Below are positions 42,456 through 53,500 of a DNA stretch of 64,000 nt, piece after piece. The notes under the pieces were generated by a model, which worked only from the letters and a program-made list of their open reading frames with translations, was not told the DNA's origin and ran no database searches. Location: assembly GCF_900091565.1 (NCBI RefSeq), contig NZ_FMCV01000016.1, positions 79,780 to 143,779 of the forward strand, given 5' to 3'. The translations under genes and the position numbers were made by a program. Position 1 is the first letter of the stretch; each line of letters begins with the position of its first letter. This DNA comes from Micromonospora marina. GTDB lineage: Bacteria; Actinomycetota; Actinomycetes; Mycobacteriales; Micromonosporaceae.

Positions 42456-43364
42456 TCAGGCGCCGACCGCCGCCGGCTGCCGCCAGTCCGACCAGGTGCG
42501 CCGCGTGAGATCGCAGCCGGCGTGGGCCAGGTACTCGGCGAGCGGGCGTACCCGCCCGAGGCCGTACCGGCCGAAGTTCGGACGCCGTAGCAGGACACCC
42601 ACCCGGCGGCGGCTCGCCCGGTCGAGGGTCCACCAACCCGGCGTTCCCGCGGTGCTAGTGTGGTCCGTCCAGTGCCGGGGGCTGCCCTCCCGCAGATAGT
42701 GGTGCCAGGCCAGCGCCTCGGTCGGGTGGAACAGGTCGTAGCCCCAGGTGAAGGCGCGCACCGACATGGTCAGTTCCTCGCCGAGGAAGTAGATGCGCGG
42801 GTCGTACGGCACCTCGCGGACGAGGCTGCCCGGGGCGAAGAGGAAACCACCCGCCACGAACCGGGCGGGTACCGTCGGCCGGGACCGGTCCGTCATCGGG
42901 CGCTGGCCCAGGACCGGCAAGCCGTCGCCGGTCCAGCCCCGGACGATCGTCTCGGCCGGAAGGCCGTCGCCGGGCAGGTCGTCCGCCGGCTCGTACCGGG
43001 GCGGATAGCCGGTGATGACCGGCTTCCCGGCACCGGTGCCGGCCGCGAGCGTCAGCAGCCGGGCGTCCCAGTCCGGTGCGAACCGGGTGTGGCTGTCCAC
43101 CTGGAGGAACCAGTCCTCGCCGGCGTAGTGGCCCATCACCTGCGCCCGAGCCCAGCATGCGCCCCGGCTGGCGCGAGCGTCGACGTCGAGCAGTTCCACC
43201 CGGGGGTCGGCGGCGATCGCGGAGACGTCCTCGTCCCCCCGGTGCTGCCAGCACACCACGATCCGTACCCGGTCGGGGCGGGCGGCCTTGGCCAGACAGT
43301 CCCGTACCGTCGGGACCAGCTCGGCGTCCCGGTAGGAAGCCACGGAAACGAAGATGCTCATCAT
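42456..43364 (-). CDS. GlcNAc-transferase-family glycosyltransferase (Skp1-hydroxyproline type fold)
   Basis: 302 residues: IFVSVASYRDAELVPTVRDCLAKAARPDRVRIVVCWQH, a WFLQVDSHTRFAPDWD DxH-type metal site, GGFLFAPGSLVREVPYDPRIYFLGEELTMSVRAFTWGYDLFHP. This fits the GT60-like 'GlcNAc' family, named for eukaryotic enzymes that add GlcNAc to hydroxyproline of Skp1; bacterial roles are largely unknown. There is no signal peptide, so it is cytoplasmic. Start is ATG 43364 (or 43361), 10 bases after the previous stop, so it ends the operon headed by the YbaB-like gene. A role in glycosylating an operon product is inference. Confidence 0.8.
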   Translation of the reverse strand: MMSIFVSVASYRDAELVPTVRDCLAKAARPDRVRIVVCWQHRGDEDVSAIAADPRVELLDVDARASRGACWARAQVMGHYAGEDWFLQVDSHTRFAPDWDARLLTLAAGTGAGKPVITGYPPRYEPADDLPGDGLPAETIVRGWTGDGLPVLGQRPMTDRSRPTVPARFVAGGFLFAPGSLVREVPYDPRIYFLGEELTMSVRAFTWGYDLFHPTEALAWHHYLREGSPRHWTDHTSTAGTPGWWTLDRASRRRVGVLLRRPNFGRYGLGRVRPLAEYLAHAGCDLTRRTWSDWRQPAAVGA

Positions 43365-43374
43365 CTGATCCGGG

Positions 43375-44448
43375 TCAGCCCAACGCGGCCGGGCTCGCCG
43401 CGGCCGGCCGGAACAGCGCCGCCAGCACCCGGTGTTCGGCGATCTCGTCGGTGTCGGCCGGCAGCGCTCCGGTGCTGCGAGCCCGGTACAGCAGTCCCGG
43501 GTCCGGCGCGAGGCCGTGCTCACGCAGGTAGTAGGAGACGGTGTCGGTCCACACCCAACTGCCGTCGGTACGGTAGGACATCGGCACCACCGCCCCTCGA
43601 CCCGGATCCACCAGGTCCGCCATCCGCTGAGTGGTCGTCAGCACCGGCCGGCCGGCGTCCAGGAACGCCAACACGTGGTCCCGGTCGGGGCCGCCCAGGC
43701 GCGGATGGTCGTCGTCGAACCAGGGTCCGGTGACGGCGTCCACCCCGTCGAAGACCCGGGCCACGGTGATCGGCCGAGGCTCGGTGGCGGTCCACAGCAG
43801 CGCGGCGGCGCCCCGGGCCTGCATCTGGTATGCCGGTAGAGCCTCACCCTGGACGTACACCTCGATGGTCGTCCCCGTGGTACCGAGCTGCGTCTGCAAC
43901 CGCGCGGTGACCACCGGCAGGTCAGCCGTCGCGACCGCCGTGGACAGGACGAAGACCCGCGTCGCCGGTGCGTCCGGGCCGGCGGGGACCGTGAACCGCC
44001 AGGACCGCCACAGTGCCGTCGCGCCGGGTACCCGTTCCACCGCGGCGACCGCGGCCCGGTCGACGTCGTCGGTGACCGTGCCGACGAACGCAGCCGGTGC
44101 GTCGGTCAGGTCCAGCATCGGTGGTGGGGCTTCGGGGGCGAACACCGCCGGGTCCGCCAACGCGGGCTGGAACTCCACCGGGGGAAGCGGCCACTGGTCG
44201 GGCCGGGTGTCGGACAGTGCCGCGACGGCGTCCGGATCGACGGCGGCGACCAGTGCGAACTCCTCGTCGGTCAGGGCGAGCCCGGCGTTCACGGTGATCG
44301 AGGCCACCGCGGCGGCGACATCGGCGATGCGGCCCTGCGCCAGCGCATACCGCGCGTCGGCGAGGACGTCGTCCGGCGCGTGACCGGCCACCCGTAGCAG
44401 CAGGCGGTGGAACTGCGGCGCGTGCTCGGTCCGGCGGAACTCAGGCAT
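43375..44448 (-). CDS. Unrecognised 357-residue protein downstream of the giant gene
   Basis: I do not recognise the family. No signal peptide or membrane segment is seen. The first 110 residues are helical and acidic; a Pro-rich hinge (PLPPVEFQPALADPAVFAPEAPPPM) precedes an alpha/beta part with YQMQARGAAALLWTATEPRPITVARVFDGVDAVTGPWFDDDHPRL and a tail containing GAVVPMSYRTDGSWVWTDTVSYYLREHGLAPDPGLL. It starts 58 bases after the giant gene's stop and precedes the glycosyltransferase by 10 bases, the usual place for an immunity or accessory protein of a polymorphic toxin. That role is inferred from position only. Confidence 0.6.
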   Translation of the reverse strand: MPEFRRTEHAPQFHRLLLRVAGHAPDDVLADARYALAQGRIADVAAAVASITVNAGLALTDEEFALVAAVDPDAVAALSDTRPDQWPLPPVEFQPALADPAVFAPEAPPPMLDLTDAPAAFVGTVTDDVDRAAVAAVERVPGATALWRSWRFTVPAGPDAPATRVFVLSTAVATADLPVVTARLQTQLGTTGTTIEVYVQGEALPAYQMQARGAAALLWTATEPRPITVARVFDGVDAVTGPWFDDDHPRLGGPDRDHVLAFLDAGRPVLTTTQRMADLVDPGRGAVVPMSYRTDGSWVWTDTVSYYLREHGLAPDPGLLYRARSTGALPADTDEIAEHRVLAALFRPAAASPAALG

Positions 44449-44506
44449 GGTGCCATCCGACCACGACCGGCGGCGACCGATCGAGGGTGGCGCGGTGGGT
44501 CTGCCC

Positions 44507-47500
44507 TTACGTTCCCGTCACGTCGCCCGCGGACGCGGTCGCCGCCTCGTGGACCTCCGGTGGCCCGGCGTTCTCGTCGACGTCGACCAGTTGCGCCTCG
44601 GTACCGTCGGGTCGTACCGGTTTCCGGAGGATGACGTTCCATCCCAGACGGTCGTCGAGATCGCCCAGGTCGCCGCTGATCCAGTAGAAGTCGGCGGCGG
44701 TGATCGGATGGTCGGTGACCGGCGTGAGGTGGACGTCGATCGTCGGACCGGGGGGTGGACTGATCCGGTGGCGGGCCTGGTCGGCGAGGAGCGCCAGCGG
44801 TACCGCCATGGGGTCGGTGTCGGTGGTCGGTGGGTGGCCGGGGGGCGAGGGTTCGAGGGCGGGGCCGGCGAGGTAGGCGAGCACGATCGCGCCGTCGACG
44901 GGGGCGAGGGGAATCTGCGGGTCGACCCCGGAGGTCACCCAGACACCGGCGTCGCGATGCCGGAGCGCGTCGAGGGCGAGCCGGATGCGCTCGTCGTCTC
45001 GTTGCTCAGCGATGTTGAGGTCCCCGAGTCCGACACCTGGGGTGCGGGTGCGGTCGAGGATCCGCATGAGCCGGACGGGAAGGTCGGGGGCGTTCTGGTC
45101 GATGTTCATTCCGGCCACCCAGGCGACGAGGTCGGCGGCGGCGCCGGGACCGGCGGTGAGGTCGCCTGTGGGTTCGAGCAGCCGCAGGGCCCGGTGTGCG
45201 GCGGCGAGCCGGCTCGGGCCGAAGGTGCCGATGCCGTAGGCGCGGGCGGCGAGGAAGCCGGCGGCGAGCAGGTTGCGCAGGGCGGTCGGGCCGGTGTGGC
45301 CCAGTTGCCCGGCCAGCTCGGTCAGCGCGGCCGTGGCGCTGGCGGGGTCGCGCTCGGTCACCGGGGGCGCGGCGACGTCGAGCAGGGCGTCGATGAGGTG
45401 GTAGGGGGTGAAGGTGAGATCGTGACCGGGTACGACGTCCAGCGGCGGGAAGGGGTGGGGGTGGGAGTACCCGTAGGCGGCCATCGGGTCGGGCAGGCCG
45501 GTGACGGTACGGGCGAGCTGGACGTCCTGCGGGGACACGGCGTGTACCAGGTCCCCGGTGAGCTGCAGTTGGGGCGGCTGCAACTCGGGACGATGGACCC
45601 GGGTGATGCCGGTGTCGACAGCGCCCTCCTGTGTGGCGAGGGTCCGGGAGACCCACATCCCGAACTGCCAGGCGGACCAGGGAGTGTCCTGGGTGGGGAC
45701 ACCGATGACCACCCGGGGGTCGTCGTCGGCGATGACCGGGGTTGCGCCCGGCGGCCCGATCCATACCCGGTGGCCGATCGAGACGAGTTCCCAACCCTGG
45801 TACACGTCCCACCGTCCGTTGCCCAGGTACGGCATGTCGTGCACGGGGGTCAGCAGGGTCGGAGCCTGCGGCGTCGGGTGGATCGTGAGGTAGTGGGCGA
45901 AGGCCGGCGCAGTGGCGGTGTGCAGCCGGCTGTGCGGTACGAGATGGTCGACGTGGCCGCCCTCGGTGTCGGTCACCAGCGCGGGTGCGGCGGCGAGTAC
46001 CTGGTCCGGTCCGAGCAGCCCGGCCAGGTGCACCCCCTGTCCTGCGGTGATCGGTGAGGCGAGCACCAGCTCCACCAGAACCCGCGGTGGAAGCTCGGCC
46101 CTGAGGTGCTGGAGGATGCGCTGGGCTTCGGATCGGTCGGCGATCGAGATCACGAGCATCGGTCGGTCCGGGTGCGGCAGCCGGTCGGGGCGGGTGCCGG
46201 GCGCGCCGGCCGGCCGCAGGTGGATGCCGGCCGGGCCGAGACCGTCGAGCTGGTAGCCGGGCGGAGGCACCAGCCGGGTGACCGGTGTACCGCTCCAGTC
46301 CATCACGGAGCCCAGCGACTCGTACCGCAGCTGGGTCAGGTACGCCTGCATCTCCATCGGCAGCGCGGTGTACTTCGGGTGGGTCATCTCGAAGCGCGCA
46401 TCCAGCAGCGCCTGGTTGCTGCGGGACAGTCGCTGCATGACCCGGGCGGAGAACTGGTACATCCCTCGGGCGGCCGAGACCCGGGCGTCGGCGCTGTTGC
46501 GCAGAACGCGGAGACTCTGGTCCTCGCTCACCTGCATGTCGTTCGCCGCGACGCTGTTCCATATCCGCCGCATAGCGGGATACCGTGGGTCGTCTGGCGA
46601 CCGCGATTCCCACAGTTCGGTCTGAACCTCGGGACGGGGGGTGACCTGGCCCGCCGCCGCGGCGTCACCGGCCGTGGTGGCGAGCAGTTGAGCGATCACC
46701 GTCATCTGTTCGAGGTGGGTCAGTTCATGCACGAGCGAGGTCATGACCTGGTCCACCGGAAGGTCGGCCCGGAGGAACACCTCCCACGACTGCCGGTCGA
46801 AGGCGCCCCGGCGTTGTGGGTCGTTGTTCATCCGGCGGACGGGCGGGGCGCCGATCGCCGTGGTCATGGCATCGGCGATCTCCCGGTACGCCTCGAGCGG
46901 TAGCCGACTCCGATCGTCGACGCGCGCGGCGACCAGCCGGCGTACCCGGGCGTGCAGGGCGGCAAGGTGGTCCGGATCGGCGGACCGCAGGAGCTGGTAG
47001 TCCGGCTCGGGGACGTGGGCGGGATCCTGCGGTGGCGGGCCGCTCGTCCGGGGGCCCGTCCCGGTCGACGGGGCGGTGGGGGCGAACGGGGCGGGGAAGG
47101 CGACGGTGCCCTCGGGCACCAGGGGCTGGTCGGTGGTGTCAGGGGACGGAAGCTCGTGGTGATGGACGGGCTCGCTGGCGGGTGGGTGATCGGTGTGCCG
47201 GTGCCAGGTGCCGGGTCGCGTGAGGTCGGGGCGGGGATGTCCGTCCGGGCTGTGCGTGGGCGACGCCGTGAAGATCCGGCCGGTCGGTGTGACGAACGCG
47301 GTCGCGGCCGGTGCGAGGACCGAGGCGACGCCGTCCTGGGCGGCGAGTTCCGCGGCGGGGCCGGTGATGTCGCCGCCGGTGTCGCACGAGATCAGGACGA
47401 TCTCCTTGCCCTGGGCCCGTGGATCGGCGGCGATGACGGCGGCGAGCTGGGACGCGGTGATCGGCTCGCCGCGGACCCGGAGGCCGTCCCGGCCCCCGTG

Positions 47501-50500
47501 GGCGAAGACCAGGAACTGCCCGGGCCGGGCCGGCACCCTCGCCGCCGCTTCCCGGTGGTGCGTCTCCGTCTCGTCGAGCAGGGTCAGACCGGCGGGGACC
47601 GGCCCGGCCGTCGGTGGTGGAGGTGCCGGAGCCGGATCGGTACGCGCGGGTTCGGTCTGCGCCTGCGGGGGTGGTGGTTCGGCGTGCTTGTAGGGGGTGG
47701 GTGTCACGGGTTCGTCCGTCTGGGCGGAGATCCGTCCGGCGACGTTCTCCAGCCAGCGTTGGACGTCGGTGGGGTTGATGTCCTTGCGTACCTTGCCGGA
47801 CATGTAGCGGCCCGACTTGTCGTTGACCGTCCAGGCTCCGGTCGTCGGGTCCCGGTGGAGTTCCCCGCTGATCCGGGCCGGGCCGGCGAGTGTTCTTCCG
47901 TCGGTGGTGAACCGCGCGCCGATCGTGGGGTGGCCCTGCTCGTTGATGAGGTCGCGTAGTTGTCGGAGGGTGAGTTCGGGGTCCTTCTCCCGCATCGCTC
48001 GGTGCAGGTCGTCGAGTTGCCGGTCGGAGACGGCGGTGAGGAGTTCTTCGCTGCCGATCCATATCTGGCCGTCCTCGGCGACGACGTAGTGCCAGTGCGC
48101 GTCCGGCCGGCCGGCCCAGATGAACTCGGTGAAGTCGGCCAGCGGCATGAGGGCCGGGTTGAGTCGGACCTGTTGGGTGCGGAGGTCGTCGCCCTTGACG
48201 CCCTTCTGGTCACGGTCGCGTGGTGGGTCGAGTTCGAACGGTTTGACTTTCTTCGGTAGGACGGCGGGACCGTAGTCGTGGTCCAGGTCCGCCGGGGCTG
48301 TCGTCGTGGCGTCGACGTCGGTCGGCCGGACGTCGACCGGTGCCGGACGACTGGTGTCGACCTCCCCTCCGACGTCCTGGACGGTGACCGCCTGGTAGTG
48401 GTCGCCCTGCCGCTGGACATCGATCAGGGGAGCGTCGTCGCGGCCGAGCGTGTGGACATGACCGGGCGCGTGAATCCGGATCCGGGCATCGAGAGCGGCG
48501 GCCAGCAGCCCGACGAATGATTCGCCGATGTCGTTGCGCCAGCGCTTCTCCCAGTTGCGTACCGCATCGGTGAGCGCGGCGAACTCCACGACGGTGACCG
48601 GCCGGGCCGGGTCGATCAGATGGTCCGCGAGTTGGTCGCGCAGGACCGCGTCTTGCAGGGACTCCACCGGGATGGTGACCCCGTGGGCGGTCAGGTAGTC
48701 GAACATCGCGCGCATCGACAGCGAGTCGTCGTGCAGGTCGCGCGGTGGACCGTCCGCCGACGGCTTGAGCGGCACCTCCTGCTCCGCGTGCGTGCGGGCG
48801 GAGTCGGCGTCCTGCCCCGACGCGACCAGATCGGCGGTGCGCTGCTCGACGTACCGGTCACGAAGGGTCGTGGCCGGGACGAGGTCGGGATTGCGGAGCG
48901 AGGTGACACCGGCCGACCTGAGCCGGTCGAGCAACGCCTTCCGGTTCAACGTGTCCACCTCGGCGCGGACCCGCAGGTTCCGGTTGAACCGGTACGCCTG
49001 GATGGCCGTCCCCGGGATGCCGTCCCGGCCGACCGACTGCACGTACCGCTCGACCAGTTGCCGCAGTCGTTCCGCGGCCTGCCCCAACTCGGCGCTCTGC
49101 GGCACCAGGCCGTCGGGGTCGCGGGGCGCGTCCGGACCGGTCAGGCCATCGAGCTGGGCGCGGACGGCATCCGGGTTCGCCAGCCAGGACCGCAGCACCG
49201 GTGTGTCGAGTCCGGCGGCGACGAGCCGGGAGCCGACCAGCTGTGGAGCGCTTCCGACGATCGAGTAGAGCTGGCAGCGTCCGTCCCCCGGCGTCGAGAC
49301 GGTCTGGAGGCCCGGCCTCGGACCGGCCGGTGTGCGGAGCACGTCCCGGGACGGCGGGTCCACCTCGGGGGATCCGGCCGGTGGGGTCGGTGCGGTGGCG
49401 TCCTTCGTGGTGCTGGCTGCGGTGTTGTCGGTGTGGTGGGACGGTTCCGCCTCGGGTGGCTGCGGTGGTGTGGGTGGCTGCGGTGCCGGCTGCTGTTCGG
49501 TGACGGGTTCGGTCGGCTCGGCCGATGTGGTGGGTGGGGTGTCGGTGGGTGCGGTGGGTGGGGTGTCGTCGGCGGGATCGTCCGCGCTGTCCGGCACGTC
49601 TTCGATCCGGCTGTCGTCGAGGTGGTGGACGTGGTCGGCGAGCCGCTGCGCTCCTTCGGTGTCGACGGCCGGTGCCACCCCGAGAAACCGGCTGCTGAAG
49701 TCGTCCACCAGCTGGTAGTGCCGCTGGGCCAGATGCCACCAGTCCTGCCCCGCCTGGTCCCAGGCGTCGCCGAGTCCGGGCAGCACCGCCTCGTAGGTGG
49801 CCCGTGCGGTGCTGCCCTCCGGCGCCGCATAGGCATCGAAGCGGGCCTGGTCGAGCCGATCCGCGGCCGACACGAAGGCATCCGCCGCTTTGGCCAGCTC
49901 CGCCTCCCGCGCCGCGAGCTCCGCGAAGGCGGCCACCCGCTCGGCGGCCTCCGGCCGGGGCGTGCCGTCCGCCGGGATGTCGAGTGCGGTACGGGCGTCG
50001 TGCAGCCCCATCCGCAACGACACGGTGAGCAGCTCGGTCGGCTGCCCAACGCTGGTCACCGTGCTCGACGGAAAGGCCGAGTACGACAGGGCCACGTCGA
50101 CCTCGACCCGGCTCAGGTAGTCGACCAGGGCCGACCGGCTCTCCGGTTTGACGTTGCCGAACCCGCCCGTGGTGCTGCTGCCGCTCTCGGTGGCGGCCTG
50201 CGAGTCGCCCGCGACGGCACCCGTACCGCCGCTCTCCAACGGCTGGTACGGGTCGTCGACGTTGCCGCGCCCCAGCAGCGGCACCCGAGGCCCCCGGAGG
50301 TCCTGGACCAGCGCACTCGTGCCGCTGCTGTACTCGCCGGCGTCCTGTACCGCGTGCTCGCGGTAGACCTTGGAGCTGACCCCCCGCAGGGACGCCGCCT
50401 CGGGCACCAGCCTGACGACGATCTGGGCCCGCTGGCCGAAGATCTGGGCGCTGGTCACCGGAGGTAGCTCGAAGCCGTCCGGGGTCAGCATCGCCGACAC

Positions 50501-53500
50501 GGCAGGCAGCAGGATCTCCGGGGTGAGGCTCTGGTGTACCTGGTGGGCGCCGGCATAGCCCGGCAGCCTCAGTCGCCTGGCCGTGCCGGACAGCAGTCGC
50601 TCGACGGTGTCCTGCAACTGGGCGACCCGACCGAGGTCCTCGGCGCTGAACCGGGGCGGCAGCGGTAGCCCGTTCAACGTCCGCCAGCCGGGCGCCGGCG
50701 TGCCGGGGGCGTGGATCCGGTAGGTGGTCGGTCGCGCCGCGGGTGCGGTCCGTGGCAGGCGGACATCGTCGGCCCACCGGTCCTGGACGATCCGGTCCTC
50801 GACGGTCAGCAGGTCGCTCGCCACCTGACTGCCCCGGTCGAAGACCACCAGGGAGAACCTGACCGGCAGTGCCATCCGTACCTTGACCCCGCGAGCCGAA
50901 CTCAGGTCGGACTGGACCGTGCTGGTGCTGATGCTCCGGGCGTTCTGCTCCTGGATGGCCCGTCCGACGGTGTCACCGGCTCCCGTCGCGATGTTCTCTC
51001 CGTGGTGGTTCGAGACTCCGGTACCGGCCACCCCGGCGGTGAAGAGATGCCCGTGCCGTCGGTGGCGTGTCTCCGCGGACCCGTGGGCGTACGTGGTCTT
51101 GATGTCCAGGTCGTTGTGGTCCGCGACGAACCCCATGAACACGGGGGTGCCGGTGGTCTCGGCGACCAGGCGGACCTCGCGCGGGTGCTGGCTCGTCCGC
51201 GCCGCCTTGACGTGCATGACGGACAGGCCGCCATCCACGAGCGCCGGCCAGTGCTGCCGTACGCCGTCGCGGCTGAACAGGTCGACCAGGCGGCGACGGT
51301 TCAACATGGTGTCGTCGATGCCGGGATCCGAGATCGAAGCGGAGATCTTGGCGGCGGCGGAGTCGCTGCCCCTGCTGCGGATCGCGTCGAGTATCTTCCG
51401 GGCGGTGCTCCGGCCGTCGTCGGTCCTCGCCGCCTCGGCCTCCAGCGCGGCGGTCAGCCGTCCGGTCAGGTTCGGGGCCTGGTGGATGGTGTACAGACCG
51501 AGGCCGGGACCATGGCCGGGAAGTAGGCGCAGCTCCGGCGGCGACTGCGGCATCCACGGTGCGCCCATGGTGCCGACGTCCCCGGCGAGTGGTCGCAACA
51601 GACCCAGGCCGACCACCGCCGGGGCGGAGAGGCGCAGGGCAACCGCGTTGGTGATGGTGCCGTGTCGCTGGACCGACTTGTGATGGTGCAGCCAACCGCC
51701 GCTGCGCAGCGCTCGCGGAACGATCCGGTAGCGCGCCGGGTCGGTCGTGACCTCCACGGAGGCCGATGCCCGCAGGTCGAAGGAGACGACGAAGGTCCGG
51801 TTCCTGCCGGCGCGGTTGTTGACGTTGCGTTCGATCGCCCCGCTGACGCTTTCGCTGTTCTGCTTACCCCCGGCGTACAGCAGTTTCTCGTGGCCGGCGG
51901 TGCCGAGCACGCCGCCGCTGCTGGTGCCGCCGGTGTCGGCGCCGAGCCGGCGGAGAGTGGCCGAGAAGAGGCTCCGGAACGCGAACTGGTCCTCCACCCG
52001 GCTGGACGCCCCCACCTCGGCCGACCCTGTCGAGGCGGTCTCGCTGAAGACGGGAACGTGTGCCGTCGGCACCAGTCGGGCTTTGGTCAGGGCCGCGGCG
52101 ATGGCGATGTCGGTCGCCGCACCGTCGTCGGCGTTGGTGAGCCGGTCGACCAGCCACACGCCGTTCAACATCGACGACAGACCGTGGCCCTGCCGGAACT
52201 GGCCGATCCGGTCGAGCAGTGTCGCCCATACCGGCATGCCCTCGATCAGGCCGTCGATGCCGCGTACCCCCCGTAGGTGGGTCCGGGACGGGGCACTGCC
52301 GTACTGCTGTGCCGCGCCGAGTGCGTGGGCGGCCAGCTTGGCGACGAAGGTACTGCCGGGCAGCCCTTCGATGGCCAACCAGTCGTCGACGTCCACCGTC
52401 GGCTCGGCGTCGACCCACTCCCGTAGTGCGGACTGTTCCAACCGGGTCCGTCGGGCGACGCCGAGCGGGTCCGGGGCCGGGGTGAGCGTCACCGGCAGGG
52501 AGAGTGGCGTGGCGACGACCGAGGCCGCGTCGAGCTGCACGGTCACCGGCCGGGCCTGCGTCAGGCGGAACCGGGTGAACTGTCTGCCGCCGGCGGCGGT
52601 CACCTGCTCCCGGGTCGTCCGGACCACGCTGGTCGCGTCGGTCTCCCCGGCCACCGGGCGGGGCAGCCGCGGTCGCAGGACGCGGGCGAACCCGATCCGG
52701 GACCGGGAGTCGAAGCCGGGACGGTGTGCGTAGGCGTAGACCGTCGCGGTGATCTCCAGGTCGGTGCCGAACGCCTCGGAGTCAGGAGTACCGCCGATCA
52801 GTCGGCTCTCGTTCCCGGCGAGCTGGGTGCTGCTCTGCCTGCCCACCCGGTGCCGATACTCGAACGCGCCGGCGGGGACGAGCGCGGTGCCTCCCACGCT
52901 GCCGACCAGCCGGAAGATGCCGCCACCCTCCACGGCCACAGCGGTACGCCACTGGCCGTCGGCGGAGAGCTTCTGTTCGGAACTGTCGATGTCTGTCGTT
53001 CGTACCGCGTCGTTCCTGCTGGTGCCCTTGTGGTCGAGGGGGCTGGTGTAGCGGCCGGTGACGTGCACCACGAGACGGGGGGTGCCGAACGGCTTGGTCC
53101 GGCTCAGTTGGGCCACCAGCCCGCCGCCCAGCAGACTCTTCCTGCCCTGGCGGAGGCCGGGCACCGTCAGCACGCGGTCCAACTCGTTCTGGTTGGTCTG
53201 CCGCTCGGTAGCGGCCCGGCTGGATCCCATCCAGGAGACCTTGTCGGTCTCGCCGTAACGGGGGAGGAACCCGCCCGGGAAGCGGCGGACCAGGCCGGTC
53301 ACGTCCAGGTAGAGCTGGTTGAAGGCGCTGAGACCGTAGGTGACGGCACGCGCATCGGTCAGCGCGTACGGCGGCGCGTGCCACTGGGTCGGCGACGGGG
53401 CGAAAGGACTCGCGTCATGCAGCAGCTGGGCCAGCCGGCTGGCGGGCAGCCGGCCGAGAACCACCATGTCCAGCCTTATCGGTTCGACTGTTCCGCGCTC

